NCBI GenBank assembly: GCA_000961655.1
Contig: LADR01000012.1
Span: forward strand, 62,001-126,000
Direction: 5' to 3'
DNA length: 64,000 nt
Source: Desulfatitalea sp. BRH_c12
GTDB taxonomy: Bacteria; Desulfobacterota; Desulfobacteria; Desulfobacterales; Desulfosarcinaceae
Every line of letters starts with the position of its first letter. Positions within the stretch are counted from its first letter, which is position 1. The notes under the pieces were generated by a model that was not told the DNA's origin, searched no databases, and saw only the letters and a program-made list of their open reading frames with translations. Below are positions 27,451 to 37,025 of the stretch, piece after piece. The position numbers were made by a program, and so were the translations under genes.

Positions 27451-28884
27451 ATGCAGATCAAACGCATCGATGATTATCGCTGGCAGCTGGAAGCCTCCGG
27501 GCCGATGAGGGTGCCGGGGCTGATCTATACGAGTGCGGCGATGCTCGATCAGCTCAAGGCCGAGGAAGCGCTCAACCAAGTGGCCAACGTGGCCACCTTG
27601 CCCGGTATCGTCAAGGCCTCTATGGCCATGCCCGATATCCATTGGGGGTATGGCTTTCCCATCGGCGGCGTGGCAGCCTTCGACTGGCAGACCGGCGTGG
27701 TGTCGCCTGGCGGCGTGGGATACGATATAAACTGCGGCGTGCGCCTGGCCACCACCGATCTGCAGCACGAAGATATTCGCGACCGGATGAAGGATCTGGT
27801 CGATGCCCTCTATCACCATGTACCATCCGGGGTCGGCGCCACCGGATCGGTGAAGCTGACCGCCAAGGAGGGCAAAAAAGTTCTCGTCCAAGGCAGCCGT
27901 TGGGCGGTTAACCAGGGCTTCGGCACCGACGAAGATATCGAACATACCGAAGATGGCGGGTGCCTGAGCCATGCCGACCCGGACCTGATCAGCGAACGCG
28001 CGCAGGAGCGCGGCAGCAAACAGTTGGGCACTCTTGGCTCCGGCAATCATTTTTTGGAAGTGGGTGTGGTCGAGGAGATCTTCGAACCGGACACAGCCGA
28101 TGTTTTCGGCTTGCGTCTGGGGCAGGTGACCGTGCTGGTGCACAGCGGCTCGCGGGGTTTCGGCTACCAGGTGTGCGATGATTTTCTGGCCATCATGAGC
28201 AAGCATGTCCGTACGCTGGGCATCGCGCTGCCCGACCGGCAACTGGCCTGCGCCTACATCCAATCCGAAGTAGGCCAGCGCTACCTCAAAGCCATGGCGT
28301 GCGCAGCCAATTACGCCTGGGCCAACCGTCAGATCCTGCTGCATCGCAGCCGTGAAGTGTTCGAGCAGGCCCTGCACATCAGCCCACGCGCGCTGAACAT
28401 GCGCTTAGTCTATGATGTATGCCACAACATCGCCAAAAAGGAAGAGCATGACATCGACGGCCGTAAGCAATGGGTTTGTGTGCACCGCAAAGGCGCCACG
28501 CGGTCTTTCGGACCGGGGCACCCGGCCGTGAACCCGGTCTACCGCGCTGTCGGCCAACCCATCCTGATCCCTGGCGACATGGGCCGGGCCTCCTATGTGC
28601 TGGTCGGCACAGAGCGGGCCATGCAGGAGACCTTCGGATCGACCTGCCACGGCGCCGGCCGCCTGCTGAGCCGAAAAGCCGCCAAGCGCCAGGCAAAAGG
28701 ACGGTCAATCAGCCGCGAACTGGCGGACCAGGGCGTTCTGGTGCGCTGGACCGGCCGGGGCACTTTGTCTGAAGAGATGCCGGAAGCCTACAAGGATGTT
28801 TCGCAGGTTGTGGGGGTGGTGCACGGCGCCGGGATATCGCGGAAAGTGGCGCGGTTGCGGCCGATTGGCGTGGTCAAAGGCTAA
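27451..28884 (+). CDS. rtcB: RNA-splicing ligase RtcB
   Basis: Protein of 477 residues. It joins 2',3'-cyclic phosphate (or 3'-phosphate) and 5'-OH RNA ends using GTP and Mn2+, and serves RNA repair in bacteria. The motifs are PDIHWGYGFPIGGV, the Mn ligands Asp92 and Cys95 in GGVGYDINCGVRL, GSGNHFLEVG, HSGSRGFG, and the guanylylated His around residue 400 in TCHGAGRLLSR. An AAGGAGG site lies directly before the ATG. It is paired with archease; no rtcA or rtcR neighbour is seen. Confidence 0.96.
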   Translation: MQIKRIDDYRWQLEASGPMRVPGLIYTSAAMLDQLKAEEALNQVANVATLPGIVKASMAMPDIHWGYGFPIGGVAAFDWQTGVVSPGGVGYDINCGVRLATTDLQHEDIRDRMKDLVDALYHHVPSGVGATGSVKLTAKEGKKVLVQGSRWAVNQGFGTDEDIEHTEDGGCLSHADPDLISERAQERGSKQLGTLGSGNHFLEVGVVEEIFEPDTADVFGLRLGQVTVLVHSGSRGFGYQVCDDFLAIMSKHVRTLGIALPDRQLACAYIQSEVGQRYLKAMACAANYAWANRQILLHRSREVFEQALHISPRALNMRLVYDVCHNIAKKEEHDIDGRKQWVCVHRKGATRSFGPGHPAVNPVYRAVGQPILIPGDMGRASYVLVGTERAMQETFGSTCHGAGRLLSRKAAKRQAKGRSISRELADQGVLVRWTGRGTLSEEMPEAYKDVSQVVGVVHGAGISRKVARLRPIGVVKG

Positions 28885-29063
28885 GCGTCGCTGTGTCTTA
28901 CTGGCGTGAACTACCTAACCATAGTTTAATTGGCTGATGCATTGCATCGATGGGCTGTCAGGTGGTATACGGGCCAAAGAGCATGCGGACTGCGGGCCTG
29001 CCGGCTCACGGACCAAACGGGCCCCAGGGCGAACGGGGCCAACGGACAAAAGAGGAGTTTGGA

Positions 29064-30419
29064 ATGTTAAATCCGGAGATCTTCCGTCAGTATGATATTC
29101 GCGGCATTGCCGGCAAAGATTTGACCGATGAGGATGTGGTTCTCATGGGTAAAGGCATCGCCACTTACTTGCTGCAGCAGGGCAACCGGCGTATTGCCGT
29201 GGGCCGGGATTGCCGCTTGACCTCCGATGTTTACACCGAACGGCTCACCGAGGGGATGACCGCCGCGGGCTGCGATGTGGTGGACATCGGGGTTTGTCCC
29301 ACGCCGGTGGCCTATTTTGCTATTCGCCACCTGGAGACTGAAGGCTGCGTCATGGTGACGGCCAGCCACAACCCGCCCGAGTACAACGGGTTTAAAATCT
29401 GCAGCGGTACCGATTCGGTGTTTGGCCAGCAGATCCAGCAAATCCGCCAGATCATAGCTGACCAGGCGTTCGCGCAAGGTCGCGGCACGGTCGACAGCTA
29501 TGAAATATTGCCGGCCTACATCGATTACCTCCTCGAAAATATCGAATTGAAAGCGCCCTTGCGGGTAGGCATCGATGCCGGCAACGGCACGGGGGGCATC
29601 ACAGCCGTTCCGATCATCGACAACCTGGGCTGCGAAGTGTATGAACTTTACACCGAGATGGACGGCACGTTTCCCAATCATGAGGCCGATCCGACCGTGC
29701 CCGCCAACATGACCGATCTGGTCGCCCTGGTTAAAAAGAATCATTTGGATGTAGGGATAGGCTTAGACGGGGATGCCGACCGGCTCGGCGTTGTGGATGC
29801 CGACGGCAGCCTGATTTACGGAGATCAGTTAATGATTCTCTTCAGCCGCGAAATTCTCTCGCGCAAGCCCGGCGCCACCTTCGTGTCGGAAGTCAAATGC
29901 TCCCAAACCATGTATGACGACATTGAAAAGAACGGCGGAAAGGCGATCATGTGGAAGACCGGTCATTCCGAGATCAAAAAGAAGATAAAAGAGGTCAACG
30001 CCGAAATGGCCGGCGAAATGAGCGGGCATCTTTTTTTCGCTGACCGCTATTACGGATACGATGACGCAGTCTATGCCGCCTGCCGCTTGCTGGAGATTCT
30101 GGCCGATCGCAAACAAACCATCGGTCAATTGCTGGCCGATGTGCCCCGAACCCACAATACCCCCGAAATACGGGTGGATTGTTCCGACCGAATTAAGTTC
30201 GACGTGGTCGCGCGTGTCACCGACTACTTTCGGCAACGCGAAAAAGTGATCGATATCGACGGCGTGCGCGTGCTTTTCGAGGGCGGATGGGGCCTGGTGC
30301 GGGCCTCCAATACCCAGCCGGCCCTGGTGCTGCGCTTCGAAGCCTTATCAGAAGAGCGCCTCGCTCAAATCCGGGGCGAAGTGGAAACGGTCCTGGAGAC
30401 AATCAAAAAAGAATTTTAA
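29064..30419 (+). CDS. Phosphomannomutase/phosphoglucomutase (AlgC/ManB type)
   Basis: Protein of 451 residues from the ATG after AGAGGAG; the longer in-frame start at 28950 adds an unlikely Pro/Gly-rich tail. This is an alpha-D-phosphohexomutase that interconverts hexose 1- and 6-phosphates for polysaccharide precursors. The phosphoserine is Ser101 in TASHNPPEYNGFK, the Mg loop is DGDADR (~236-241), the sugar loop is GEMSGH, and the C-terminal phosphate-binding loop is GWGLVRASNTQPALVLRFE. The dual-specificity type is suggested by the GEMSGH loop. No envelope gene cluster adjoins it. Confidence 0.93.
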   Translation: MLNPEIFRQYDIRGIAGKDLTDEDVVLMGKGIATYLLQQGNRRIAVGRDCRLTSDVYTERLTEGMTAAGCDVVDIGVCPTPVAYFAIRHLETEGCVMVTASHNPPEYNGFKICSGTDSVFGQQIQQIRQIIADQAFAQGRGTVDSYEILPAYIDYLLENIELKAPLRVGIDAGNGTGGITAVPIIDNLGCEVYELYTEMDGTFPNHEADPTVPANMTDLVALVKKNHLDVGIGLDGDADRLGVVDADGSLIYGDQLMILFSREILSRKPGATFVSEVKCSQTMYDDIEKNGGKAIMWKTGHSEIKKKIKEVNAEMAGEMSGHLFFADRYYGYDDAVYAACRLLEILADRKQTIGQLLADVPRTHNTPEIRVDCSDRIKFDVVARVTDYFRQREKVIDIDGVRVLFEGGWGLVRASNTQPALVLRFEALSEERLAQIRGEVETVLETIKKEF

Positions 30420-30499
30420 AAAAAAGTAGAAAGATAAAATCTATCCTGGAGATTGCACATGCCTGTAGTTCCTTTCCCCTGCTCCTGTAGCCTGCACAT

Positions 30500-31672
30500 A
30501 TGAATAAAAGAGTCTTTGGGATTCTCTTTTTCGCCCTGTTCTCAACGATCACCGGGGTGGGCATCGTTGTGCCGCTGTTGCCGGTTTACGCCCATGGCAT
30601 GGGCGCAGCCGGCATCTATATCGGCCTTATCTTCGGGGCCTTTTCCATCTCGCGCACCTTCTTTTTGCCCTACTTCGGAAGACTTTCCGATCGAAAAGGC
30701 CGCAAGCCCTTCATTATCACCGGATTGCTCGCCTATACGATCGTATCGGTGGCTTTCATCTTTTCCACAAGCGTAACGCAGCTGATCGTCATCCGCTCCC
30801 TGCAGGGCATCGCTTCGGCCATGATTATGCCGGTAGTACAGGCGTATGTCGGAGACATCACGCCGCCCGGCCGCGAAGGGTTCACGATGGGCCTGTTCAA
30901 CATGTCGCATTTTCTGGGCCTGAGCCTGGGGCCGGTGGCCGGCGGCCTGATCAACGATTACCTGAGCATGGAAACCACCTTCGCTTGCATGGGGGTGCTC
31001 TCCTTTGTCGGTTTCGTGCTGTGCGCCTGCTGGCTGCCGCCCACACGTGAAGAAGCGGCAGTGCAGCGCCAGCGTCCGCCCCTGCGCTGGGGGTTGATCC
31101 TGGGTGACAGGCTGATTTCCGGTCTTTTCCTGTTTCGACTGGCCTACACGACCGGCATCGGCGTTATCTGGGGGTTTTTGCCCGTGATGGCTGCCGCCGA
31201 ACTTCACCTCAGCAGTGCCCGGATCGGCGTACTGGTCATGTTGGGGGTGTTGGTGTCGGGCATCGTGCAACTGCCCATGGGTAAACTGGCCGATAGTTTC
31301 AACCGTAAAATCATGGTGGCGTTCGGCGGCGTGTTGGCCGGCATCGCTCTGCTCGCTTATCAATACGTGCACAGCTTCGAGTACCTCTTCGCGATCAGCG
31401 TTCTTTTCGGCCTCGGCGGCGGGACGGCCATGCCGGCCCTGATGGCCATAGCCGTGATCAAAGGCCAGCGCACCGAATCGATGGGGTCGGTCATCTCGCT
31501 GATGACCATGGCGCATAGCATGGGCATGTTCGTGGGATCCATCGGCGCCGGTTTGATGATGGACTGGTTCGACTTGCGCTTCGCATTTGTCGCGAGCGGC
31601 TTGCTGATGTTCGGCGGAATTGCCGTTTTTCTGCTTTGCGCGGTCGGACAAAAAACCGAAGGGCGCTGCTGA
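30500..31672 (+). CDS. MFS transporter
   Basis: Protein of 390 residues with about 12 hydrophobic segments, an inner-membrane drug/metabolite antiporter-like carrier. The MFS motif A between helices 2 and 3 is clear (GRLSDRKGRKP), and a second-half copy is recognisable (GKLADSFNRK). The motif C-like stretch GPVAGGLINDYL in helix 5 suggests a proton antiporter of the DHA1 group. The ribosome site before the ATG is weak. No regulator adjoins it, so the substrate is unknown. Confidence 0.88.
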   Translation: MNKRVFGILFFALFSTITGVGIVVPLLPVYAHGMGAAGIYIGLIFGAFSISRTFFLPYFGRLSDRKGRKPFIITGLLAYTIVSVAFIFSTSVTQLIVIRSLQGIASAMIMPVVQAYVGDITPPGREGFTMGLFNMSHFLGLSLGPVAGGLINDYLSMETTFACMGVLSFVGFVLCACWLPPTREEAAVQRQRPPLRWGLILGDRLISGLFLFRLAYTTGIGVIWGFLPVMAAAELHLSSARIGVLVMLGVLVSGIVQLPMGKLADSFNRKIMVAFGGVLAGIALLAYQYVHSFEYLFAISVLFGLGGGTAMPALMAIAVIKGQRTESMGSVISLMTMAHSMGMFVGSIGAGLMMDWFDLRFAFVASGLLMFGGIAVFLLCAVGQKTEGRC

Positions 31673-31737
31673 ACGACGCGCGTTCGGGTGCCTGCTTCCC
31701 GATGAAGCGTCCCATTCAACCTGTGAAAGGATCGTTT

Positions 31738-32241
31738 ATGAGCGGCATCACCTTGACCCCTATCGGCCTGATCCGCACCCCGTATCAAAAAACAGAAGGC
31801 ATGCCGATCCAACCGGCCGGCGCAGCGCAAACGCCCGGTCAGGTGATCGTGGATGCCGCTTTCGAGGAGGGATTGGACGATCTGGATGGTTTTTCCCACA
31901 TCATTTTGCTCTACCAGTTTCACCACGCCAACGGGTACGATTTGAAAGTCACCCCTTTTCTGGATACTCAGCGGCGCGGCCTGTTCGCCACGCGCGCGCC
32001 GCGCCGGCCCAATCCTATCGGGCTTTCCGTGGTGGCGCTGACACGGCGCGAAGGCAACGTGCTGCACGTGGCCGGCATCGATGTGCTCGACGGTACGCCC
32101 CTGCTCGACATCAAACCGTTTGTGCCGGCCTTTGACGCGCCGGCGGTGACCGCCGTCGGCTGGATGGCGGGGCAGTTGGACCGCACCGCCAGCACGCGTG
32201 CCGACACGCGGTTTCAACAACCGTCCGGACACAAAGATTAA
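31738..32241 (+). CDS. trmO: tRNA (N6-threonylcarbamoyladenosine(37)-N6)-methyltransferase
   Basis: Protein of 167 residues of the TsaA/YaeB/TrmO family, which methylates N6 of t6A37 in some tRNAs using SAM. The N-terminal PIGLIRTPY, the GLDDLDGFSHIILLYQFH strand-helix, the RRGLFATRAPRRPNPIGLS SAM-binding segment and GIDVLDGTPLLDIKPFVP are all present. The ATG follows AAAGGATCG; the longer frame open from 31636 overlaps the transporter gene and is not likely used. The protein corresponds to the catalytic half; the long C-terminal extension of E. coli TrmO is absent. Confidence 0.92.
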   Translation: MSGITLTPIGLIRTPYQKTEGMPIQPAGAAQTPGQVIVDAAFEEGLDDLDGFSHIILLYQFHHANGYDLKVTPFLDTQRRGLFATRAPRRPNPIGLSVVALTRREGNVLHVAGIDVLDGTPLLDIKPFVPAFDAPAVTAVGWMAGQLDRTASTRADTRFQQPSGHKD

Positions 32242-32280
32242 GCCTCTGTCTGAGATCGAACGTGAAAACCGCAGCGGGCT

Positions 32281-33213
32281 TTAGAGCGCTTCCGGCGTGA
32301 ACGCCACCACTTGATCGATGCTGTCCGAATCGGTCAGCAGCATCACCAGGCGGTCGATGCCCAGCGCGTTGCCGGCGGCATCCGGCATGTGCGCCAATGC
32401 CGCCAAAAAGGGTTCGGGCACGGGATAGGAGGATTTGCCGGCCTCTCGGCGACGGCGGGTCTCTTCCGCGAAACGCTGTCGTTGCTCATGGGGATCGGTC
32501 AGTTCACTGAATGCGTTGCACAGCTCCAGTCCGCCTATATAAAGCTCGAAGCGTTCGGCCGTGTCCGTCTGGCCCGGTTTCAGGCGCGCCAGTGCCCCGC
32601 ATTCCGCCGGGTAGTCATACAGGATGACCGGTTGATCCCATCCCAGTCGGGGCTCGATCTGCAGCCCCATGATGTCATCGAAACGGTCCTGGTCCAAGGC
32701 TTCGGTCATTGCACAGTCCCCGAAACGCCGAAATGCGTCTTCCACACGCAGACGCGTCCACGGCGGCGTAAGGTCGATCGTACGCTGCTGGTAGGCTATG
32801 ACCGGGGCCATGCCAAGCTCGGCCGCGACAAACCCCACCAATGACTCGCATTGTGCCATCATGTGGCGGTAATCCACACCGGCCGTGTACCATTCCAGCA
32901 TGGTCAATTCAGGCAGGTGGCGCCGGCCGCGCTCGCCTTGTCGAAAGCATTTGCAGATCTGGAATATCTGGGGATATCCGGCCGCCAGCAGGCGTTTCAT
33001 GCCCAGTTCGGGCGAGGTGTGCAGGTACCAGTCACCGGCCGGCTGGGCATCGATGTGGGTTTCAGGGGCCGGGGCAGGGATGCGTATGGGGGTTTCCACC
33101 TCCAGATAGGCCTGCGCGACAAAAAACCGGCGCACCGCATCCAGCACCCGGGCGCGTACGTGCAGCTTGTCTTTTTTTAAGGAGAGCCGGGTCACAGGCG
33201 GTTTAAGGTCCAA
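32281..33213 (-). CDS. epmA: EF-P lysyltransferase (EpmA/GenX/PoxA)
   Basis: Protein of 310 residues resembling the catalytic core of class II LysRS without an anticodon domain, as in EpmA. It attaches (R)-beta-lysine to elongation factor P. The motif 2 region (FQICKCFRQGERGRRHLPELTMLEWY) and motif 3 (ALGIDRLVMLL) are present, as is the substrate segment IGGLELCNAFSEL. The frame begins with TTG; a GTG six codons later is another candidate and neither has a strong ribosome site. It is the third gene of a minus-strand series after the hydantoinase and HDAC-like genes, separated from the latter by 18 bases. No efp or epmB is in the window. Confidence 0.88.
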   Translation of the reverse strand: MDLKPPVTRLSLKKDKLHVRARVLDAVRRFFVAQAYLEVETPIRIPAPAPETHIDAQPAGDWYLHTSPELGMKRLLAAGYPQIFQICKCFRQGERGRRHLPELTMLEWYTAGVDYRHMMAQCESLVGFVAAELGMAPVIAYQQRTIDLTPPWTRLRVEDAFRRFGDCAMTEALDQDRFDDIMGLQIEPRLGWDQPVILYDYPAECGALARLKPGQTDTAERFELYIGGLELCNAFSELTDPHEQRQRFAEETRRRREAGKSSYPVPEPFLAALAHMPDAAGNALGIDRLVMLLTDSDSIDQVVAFTPEAL

Positions 33214-33231
33214 TTCCGATTCAGCGCGTTA

Positions 33232-34557
33232 TCAGGCCGAATTCCTCTGACGAACGAGATATTTGTCTTCGGGTCGATCCTGAAGATGGATTCTTTCGAA
33301 CAGGTCCAGCTTGGCCGATTCATACCATTGATAGCCCTGCTCTTTGCACGTATGACATGCCTTGCGGGGAATGTGCACGGCCAGGGCGTTGCCTCTTTTA
33401 TCGGATGAGGTCTCGATGCGCAAGGCGCCGGCGCACTCTTCGCAAACCCGAATGGTTTCAGACTGCACCTCGTAAATGTTGTCGGTGTCGTAGAATATAC
33501 GCCGTGAACGGTGACTGCACTGTGGCTGGACGCGCATCTCTTCGGCCAGCCTGCGGCGCTGCTGCCAGTTTTTAAGCACCCGCACCCCGGTCTGTTCGAT
33601 ATAGCGGGTCGTTTCCGATGTCTGACGGTAGCGCTCTTCGTCGTAGTCCGGTTCCACCAAGTGGTTGTAATCCAGACCCGCCATGGCCAGGATGATGCCC
33701 GTATTGACATAGGGCAGGGCGCCTTCGATGGAATAGCCCCCCTCCAGGACGGCGATGTCGGCCTGCAGCAGGTCAGTCAGTTGGGCGTAGCCGCGCGCCG
33801 AAAAATTCATGTTGGTGATCGGATCGGAGTAGTGGTTGTCCTGGCCGGCTGAATTGATGATCAGTTGGGGCTTGAAATCCTGCAGGATGGGCAGCACCAT
33901 CTCCTTGATAGTGTACAGAAAGCCTTCATCCGACGTATGCGGGGGCAGGGGAATGTTTATCGTGCTGCCGACCGCGTTGGGACCCCCGTTTTCGTTGAGG
34001 AACCCCGATCCGGGATAAAGGGTGCGGCCGTCCTGGTGGATGGAGATGAACAGGGTGTCCGGATCGTGCCAGTAGATGTCCTGGGTGCCGTCGCCGTGAT
34101 GACAATCCGTGTCCACGATGGCCACGCGATCGACGCCATACGCCCGGCGCAGGTATTCGATCATGATGGCTTCGATGTTGACGTTGCAGAAACCGCGCGC
34201 GCCGTGCACCACCCGGTTGGCATGATGCCCGGGTGGCCGTACCAGGGCGAAGCCGCGGTCCACCTTGCCGTCCATGACCGCCATACCGATCGTCTTGGCT
34301 CCGCCTGCGCTGATGAAATGGGACTCGGTCATCACCGCCCAGGGATCCGGAATGCAAAAGTGCACCCGCTGCACATCCTTGACCGTGACCAGGTCCGGCT
34401 TGTATTCGAAAATGCCTTCGATATCCAGCAACCCCTCTTCGAACACTTGGTCCTGCGTATACAACAGGCGCTCTTCACGTTCAGGGTGGGTTGGGCTGAT
34501 GGCCCAATCAAAGGCCGGGAAAAAGACAAGACCGGTTTTGTTTTTGGCGCGTAGCAT
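33232..34557 (-). CDS. Histone-deacetylase-family amidohydrolase with C-terminal zinc-ribbon-like region
   Basis: Protein of 441 residues. The arginase/deacetylase-fold domain (~8-320) has RPPGHHANR, the catalytic HHGDGTQD with the DTDCHH metal site, the second metal Asp in SAGQDNHYSDP, and EGGYSIEGALPYVN. Bacterial relatives deacetylate acetylpolyamines, acetoin-pathway proteins or unknown amides with Zn2+. A C-terminal extension (~380-425) has two paired-cysteine sequences, CEECAG and CHTCKEQ, which look like a zinc ribbon and are not part of the standard enzyme. It starts 6 bases after the upstream hydantoinase stop, so the two are co-translated. Confidence 0.9.
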   Translation of the reverse strand: MLRAKNKTGLVFFPAFDWAISPTHPEREERLLYTQDQVFEEGLLDIEGIFEYKPDLVTVKDVQRVHFCIPDPWAVMTESHFISAGGAKTIGMAVMDGKVDRGFALVRPPGHHANRVVHGARGFCNVNIEAIMIEYLRRAYGVDRVAIVDTDCHHGDGTQDIYWHDPDTLFISIHQDGRTLYPGSGFLNENGGPNAVGSTINIPLPPHTSDEGFLYTIKEMVLPILQDFKPQLIINSAGQDNHYSDPITNMNFSARGYAQLTDLLQADIAVLEGGYSIEGALPYVNTGIILAMAGLDYNHLVEPDYDEERYRQTSETTRYIEQTGVRVLKNWQQRRRLAEEMRVQPQCSHRSRRIFYDTDNIYEVQSETIRVCEECAGALRIETSSDKRGNALAVHIPRKACHTCKEQGYQWYESAKLDLFERIHLQDRPEDKYLVRQRNSA

Positions 34558-34562
34558 ATGAA

Positions 34563-36254
34563 TTACAAATCCTCTCTCTGCAGCTTACCCGAAACCGGGT
34601 CGTAGCCTTGGATGAGCCCGGGTTTAACCTGGGCGCGGATGCGGATGTTTTTGCCGATCGTGTGAAAGCCGCGGATCATGTTGAACTGGTAAGCTTCGAT
34701 CACCTCCAGGTCCAGGTAGTCCGGGTTGGCGCCGCGTCGCACGGCTTTTTCGCGCAGCAGCTGCAAGGCCAGTTCGCGTGCATCGTCGAGCGTGAAGCGG
34801 TTGGATATTTCACGGGTCAAATGTTCGCCGGAAGCCACGGCAACTTGCTGGGCCGTGTCGGCGAACAGGGTCACTTCACTGGTGGTGCGGGCCAAGGCGC
34901 AGCCCAGGGCATTGGCGACCTGCCAGTGAGGCACGACCGACACGCTGCCGTCAAAATGGGTCGCGAGCCTTTCGGCAAACTGGGGCGCCGGACCGCCCAG
35001 AACCATGATATGGCGCGGTTTGATCGCGCTGCCCTCCCACAGCTCGTGAACCGTGTACACCGGTTTGCTGTTGATGCGATCGATCATTTCGCGCGCACCC
35101 GCCATGATCTGCGCGCAAGCCTGGTCGAAAATGGCCAGGGCGGCCTTTTCCAGGGAAAGATTCAAGGCCTCGGCAATGGGTGTCAGGCCTTCGACGGCGC
35201 GGTTACGGTCGCCGCCGGCCATCAGGCCCAGGACGCAAAAGGCATCCGTAGGCGTGACCACGGGGCCACCGAAGGCCAGGGCGCGCCCCTGGCGCTCTGG
35301 ACCGACCGTCAGGCCACCGTCGACCAATCGCACCACGCTGTCGCCGCCCACGCCCATGGATTGGGTCCGCAAGGCCCGGATCAATGTCTTGTAAGGCCCG
35401 ATTTCAATGCCCTGGGGTGCCAGCAGAGGCACCCCATCAATGAGGATAGCCATGTCGGTTGTGGTGCCGCCGATATCGAGGACCAGGGTGACGCCGCTTT
35501 TCGGCGCATAGGCCAGTGCGCCCATGACGCTGGCTGAAGGCCCTGATAGAATGGTCATGGCCGGATGGTCGACGGATGAATCGAAGCTCATGTTGCCGCC
35601 GTCCGGTTTAAGGATACGGATCGGCACGTCCAAACCCTTTTGGAGCAGGGATTGCTTGACCGCCTCAAAAAACTCTTTGTGGACGGGATACACGGCCGCA
35701 TTCAGATAGGTGGTGGTGATGCGGCGCGGAAAATTCAGGTTGCCGGAGAGCTGGTGCCCGATGAAAACCCGCTCGAAATAGGGCGCCAGAATGTCCGCAA
35801 TCTGATTCTCGTGCTCGGGGTTGTGCACGGAAAACTTGGTGGCGACGCCCGCATAGCGGACGCCGGATTTTTGCAGTTCTTCGGCAATTTGGCGGATCTG
35901 ATCTTCGTCGATGGCCGCGAGTTCGCGGCCGCGATGATCCATGGCGCCTTTCACCGCATAGTAACAATCGTTGATACAGAACAGTTCCGGGTCGATGCCC
36001 GGCCCGCCGGCCACGATCATCCCGACCGGCGGCAGTTTACGTTGCACGATCAGGTTGGCCGCCAGCGTTGTGCTCAGCACCACCCGACGGATCATTTTCG
36101 GATCCACGCCGGCCGTGACCTCCTCAAGGCCGGCCGTTACCGTTTGGAACAGTTGGGTTTCATCTGTAGGCACCTTAACTTCTTTTTCGATGCCCTCATG
36201 CCCGATAAGAACCGCATCGGTATGCGTCCCACCAACATCGAGTCCGATGATCAT
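34563..36254 (-). CDS. Hydantoinase/oxoprolinase A-type ATPase protein
   Basis: Protein of 563 residues from the ATG after AAGGACAAGTCA. It is the HyuA type: an N-terminal Hydant_A_N domain opening with the actin-fold phosphate loop IGLDVGGTHTDAVLIG, then Hydantoinase_A with the second phosphate loop LVLDIGGTTTDMAILIDG. Family members hydrolyse cyclic amides with ATP, or carboxylate ketones when joined by B and C subunits. No hyuB gene is adjacent, which is unusual and suggests a stand-alone activity linked to the HDAC-like amidohydrolase encoded immediately downstream. Confidence 0.9.
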   Translation of the reverse strand: MIIGLDVGGTHTDAVLIGHEGIEKEVKVPTDETQLFQTVTAGLEEVTAGVDPKMIRRVVLSTTLAANLIVQRKLPPVGMIVAGGPGIDPELFCINDCYYAVKGAMDHRGRELAAIDEDQIRQIAEELQKSGVRYAGVATKFSVHNPEHENQIADILAPYFERVFIGHQLSGNLNFPRRITTTYLNAAVYPVHKEFFEAVKQSLLQKGLDVPIRILKPDGGNMSFDSSVDHPAMTILSGPSASVMGALAYAPKSGVTLVLDIGGTTTDMAILIDGVPLLAPQGIEIGPYKTLIRALRTQSMGVGGDSVVRLVDGGLTVGPERQGRALAFGGPVVTPTDAFCVLGLMAGGDRNRAVEGLTPIAEALNLSLEKAALAIFDQACAQIMAGAREMIDRINSKPVYTVHELWEGSAIKPRHIMVLGGPAPQFAERLATHFDGSVSVVPHWQVANALGCALARTTSEVTLFADTAQQVAVASGEHLTREISNRFTLDDARELALQLLREKAVRRGANPDYLDLEVIEAYQFNMIRGFHTIGKNIRIRAQVKPGLIQGYDPVSGKLQREDL

Positions 36255-36504
36255 TGACTTGTCCTTGCGGTCCTGCAACTTTGCACATCCGGCTTAAACG
36301 CCATGTGCCGCACTGGTATGCAAAGAATGTCGGAGTGCCGCCTTTTAGGGGTCCGTATTTCGGTCGATGGCCCAGCCCAGCCTATCGGTTAAGTGTTAGC
36401 TAAAGTAGTCAAAAACCTTTGATAAGTCAACATATGAGCTCATATTGCTGAACGAAATTCATTTAACGACCCCATTCCCCGCTCCGTTTTCGGTGTCACT
36501 CAAA

Positions 36505-36697
36505 GGGGCAATCTTGGTTCGCCCGGCGCGTCATGTTGGTTAATCCAGGGCGAATGAACATCTTGAGGGTTACGATGCCCGCGCAACCACTGAATTTGGG
36601 GCATCGCCTAAAATGGCGCGGCCTTAATCTCCCGCACCCATGATTGCCTGAGGTGGAGGCTTTGCACCCGCACCGGGCGACCGCCGGTCGCCCCTAC
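36505..36697. repeat. Degenerate REPIN block with one complete REP end
   Basis: It starts at a decayed REP-like unit (36505-36524) and ends at a perfect inverted REP (36675-36697). It is homologous along its length to 36795-37019, but lacks the internal 26-base REP monomer present there. Confidence 0.75.
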
Positions 36698-36877
36698 AGG
36701 TGGTATCCCTTGCGCTATCAAGGCAACGGGGTTTGCGTAAGAGCCGCAGAAAGATACGGCCTTTTGATTTCCGGCACAGGGCATCGTTTATTCTGGGGGC
36801 GAACCTTGTGCTCGCCCCGTGCGTAAATGTCGGTTAATCCGGGGCGCATGGTCACCTTGATGGTCACGATGCCCGCT

Positions 36878-37019
36878 GTAGGGGCGACCGGCGGTCGTCC
36901 TCGCGAACCACTGAATTTGGGTCATCGCCCAAAATGGCGCGGCCTTAATCTGCCGCACCCATGATTGCCTGGGGTGGAAGCTTTGCACCCGCGCCGGGCG
37001 ACCGCCGGTCGCCCCCTAC
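36878..37019. repeat. REPIN-like inverted REP pair (copy 5)
   Basis: The left unit 36878-36900 (GTAG foot) and the inverted right unit 36996-37019 enclose ~95 bp nearly identical to 36582-36674. An additional GGGGCGAACC-type unit lies just upstream at 36795-36818. Confidence 0.8.
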
Positions 37020-37025
37020 AGCCAG

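Noticed and set aside
27247-28377. 376-codon open frame on the minus strand across rtcB
   Set aside because: Antisense to the conserved RtcB motifs; shadow of high-GC coding sequence.
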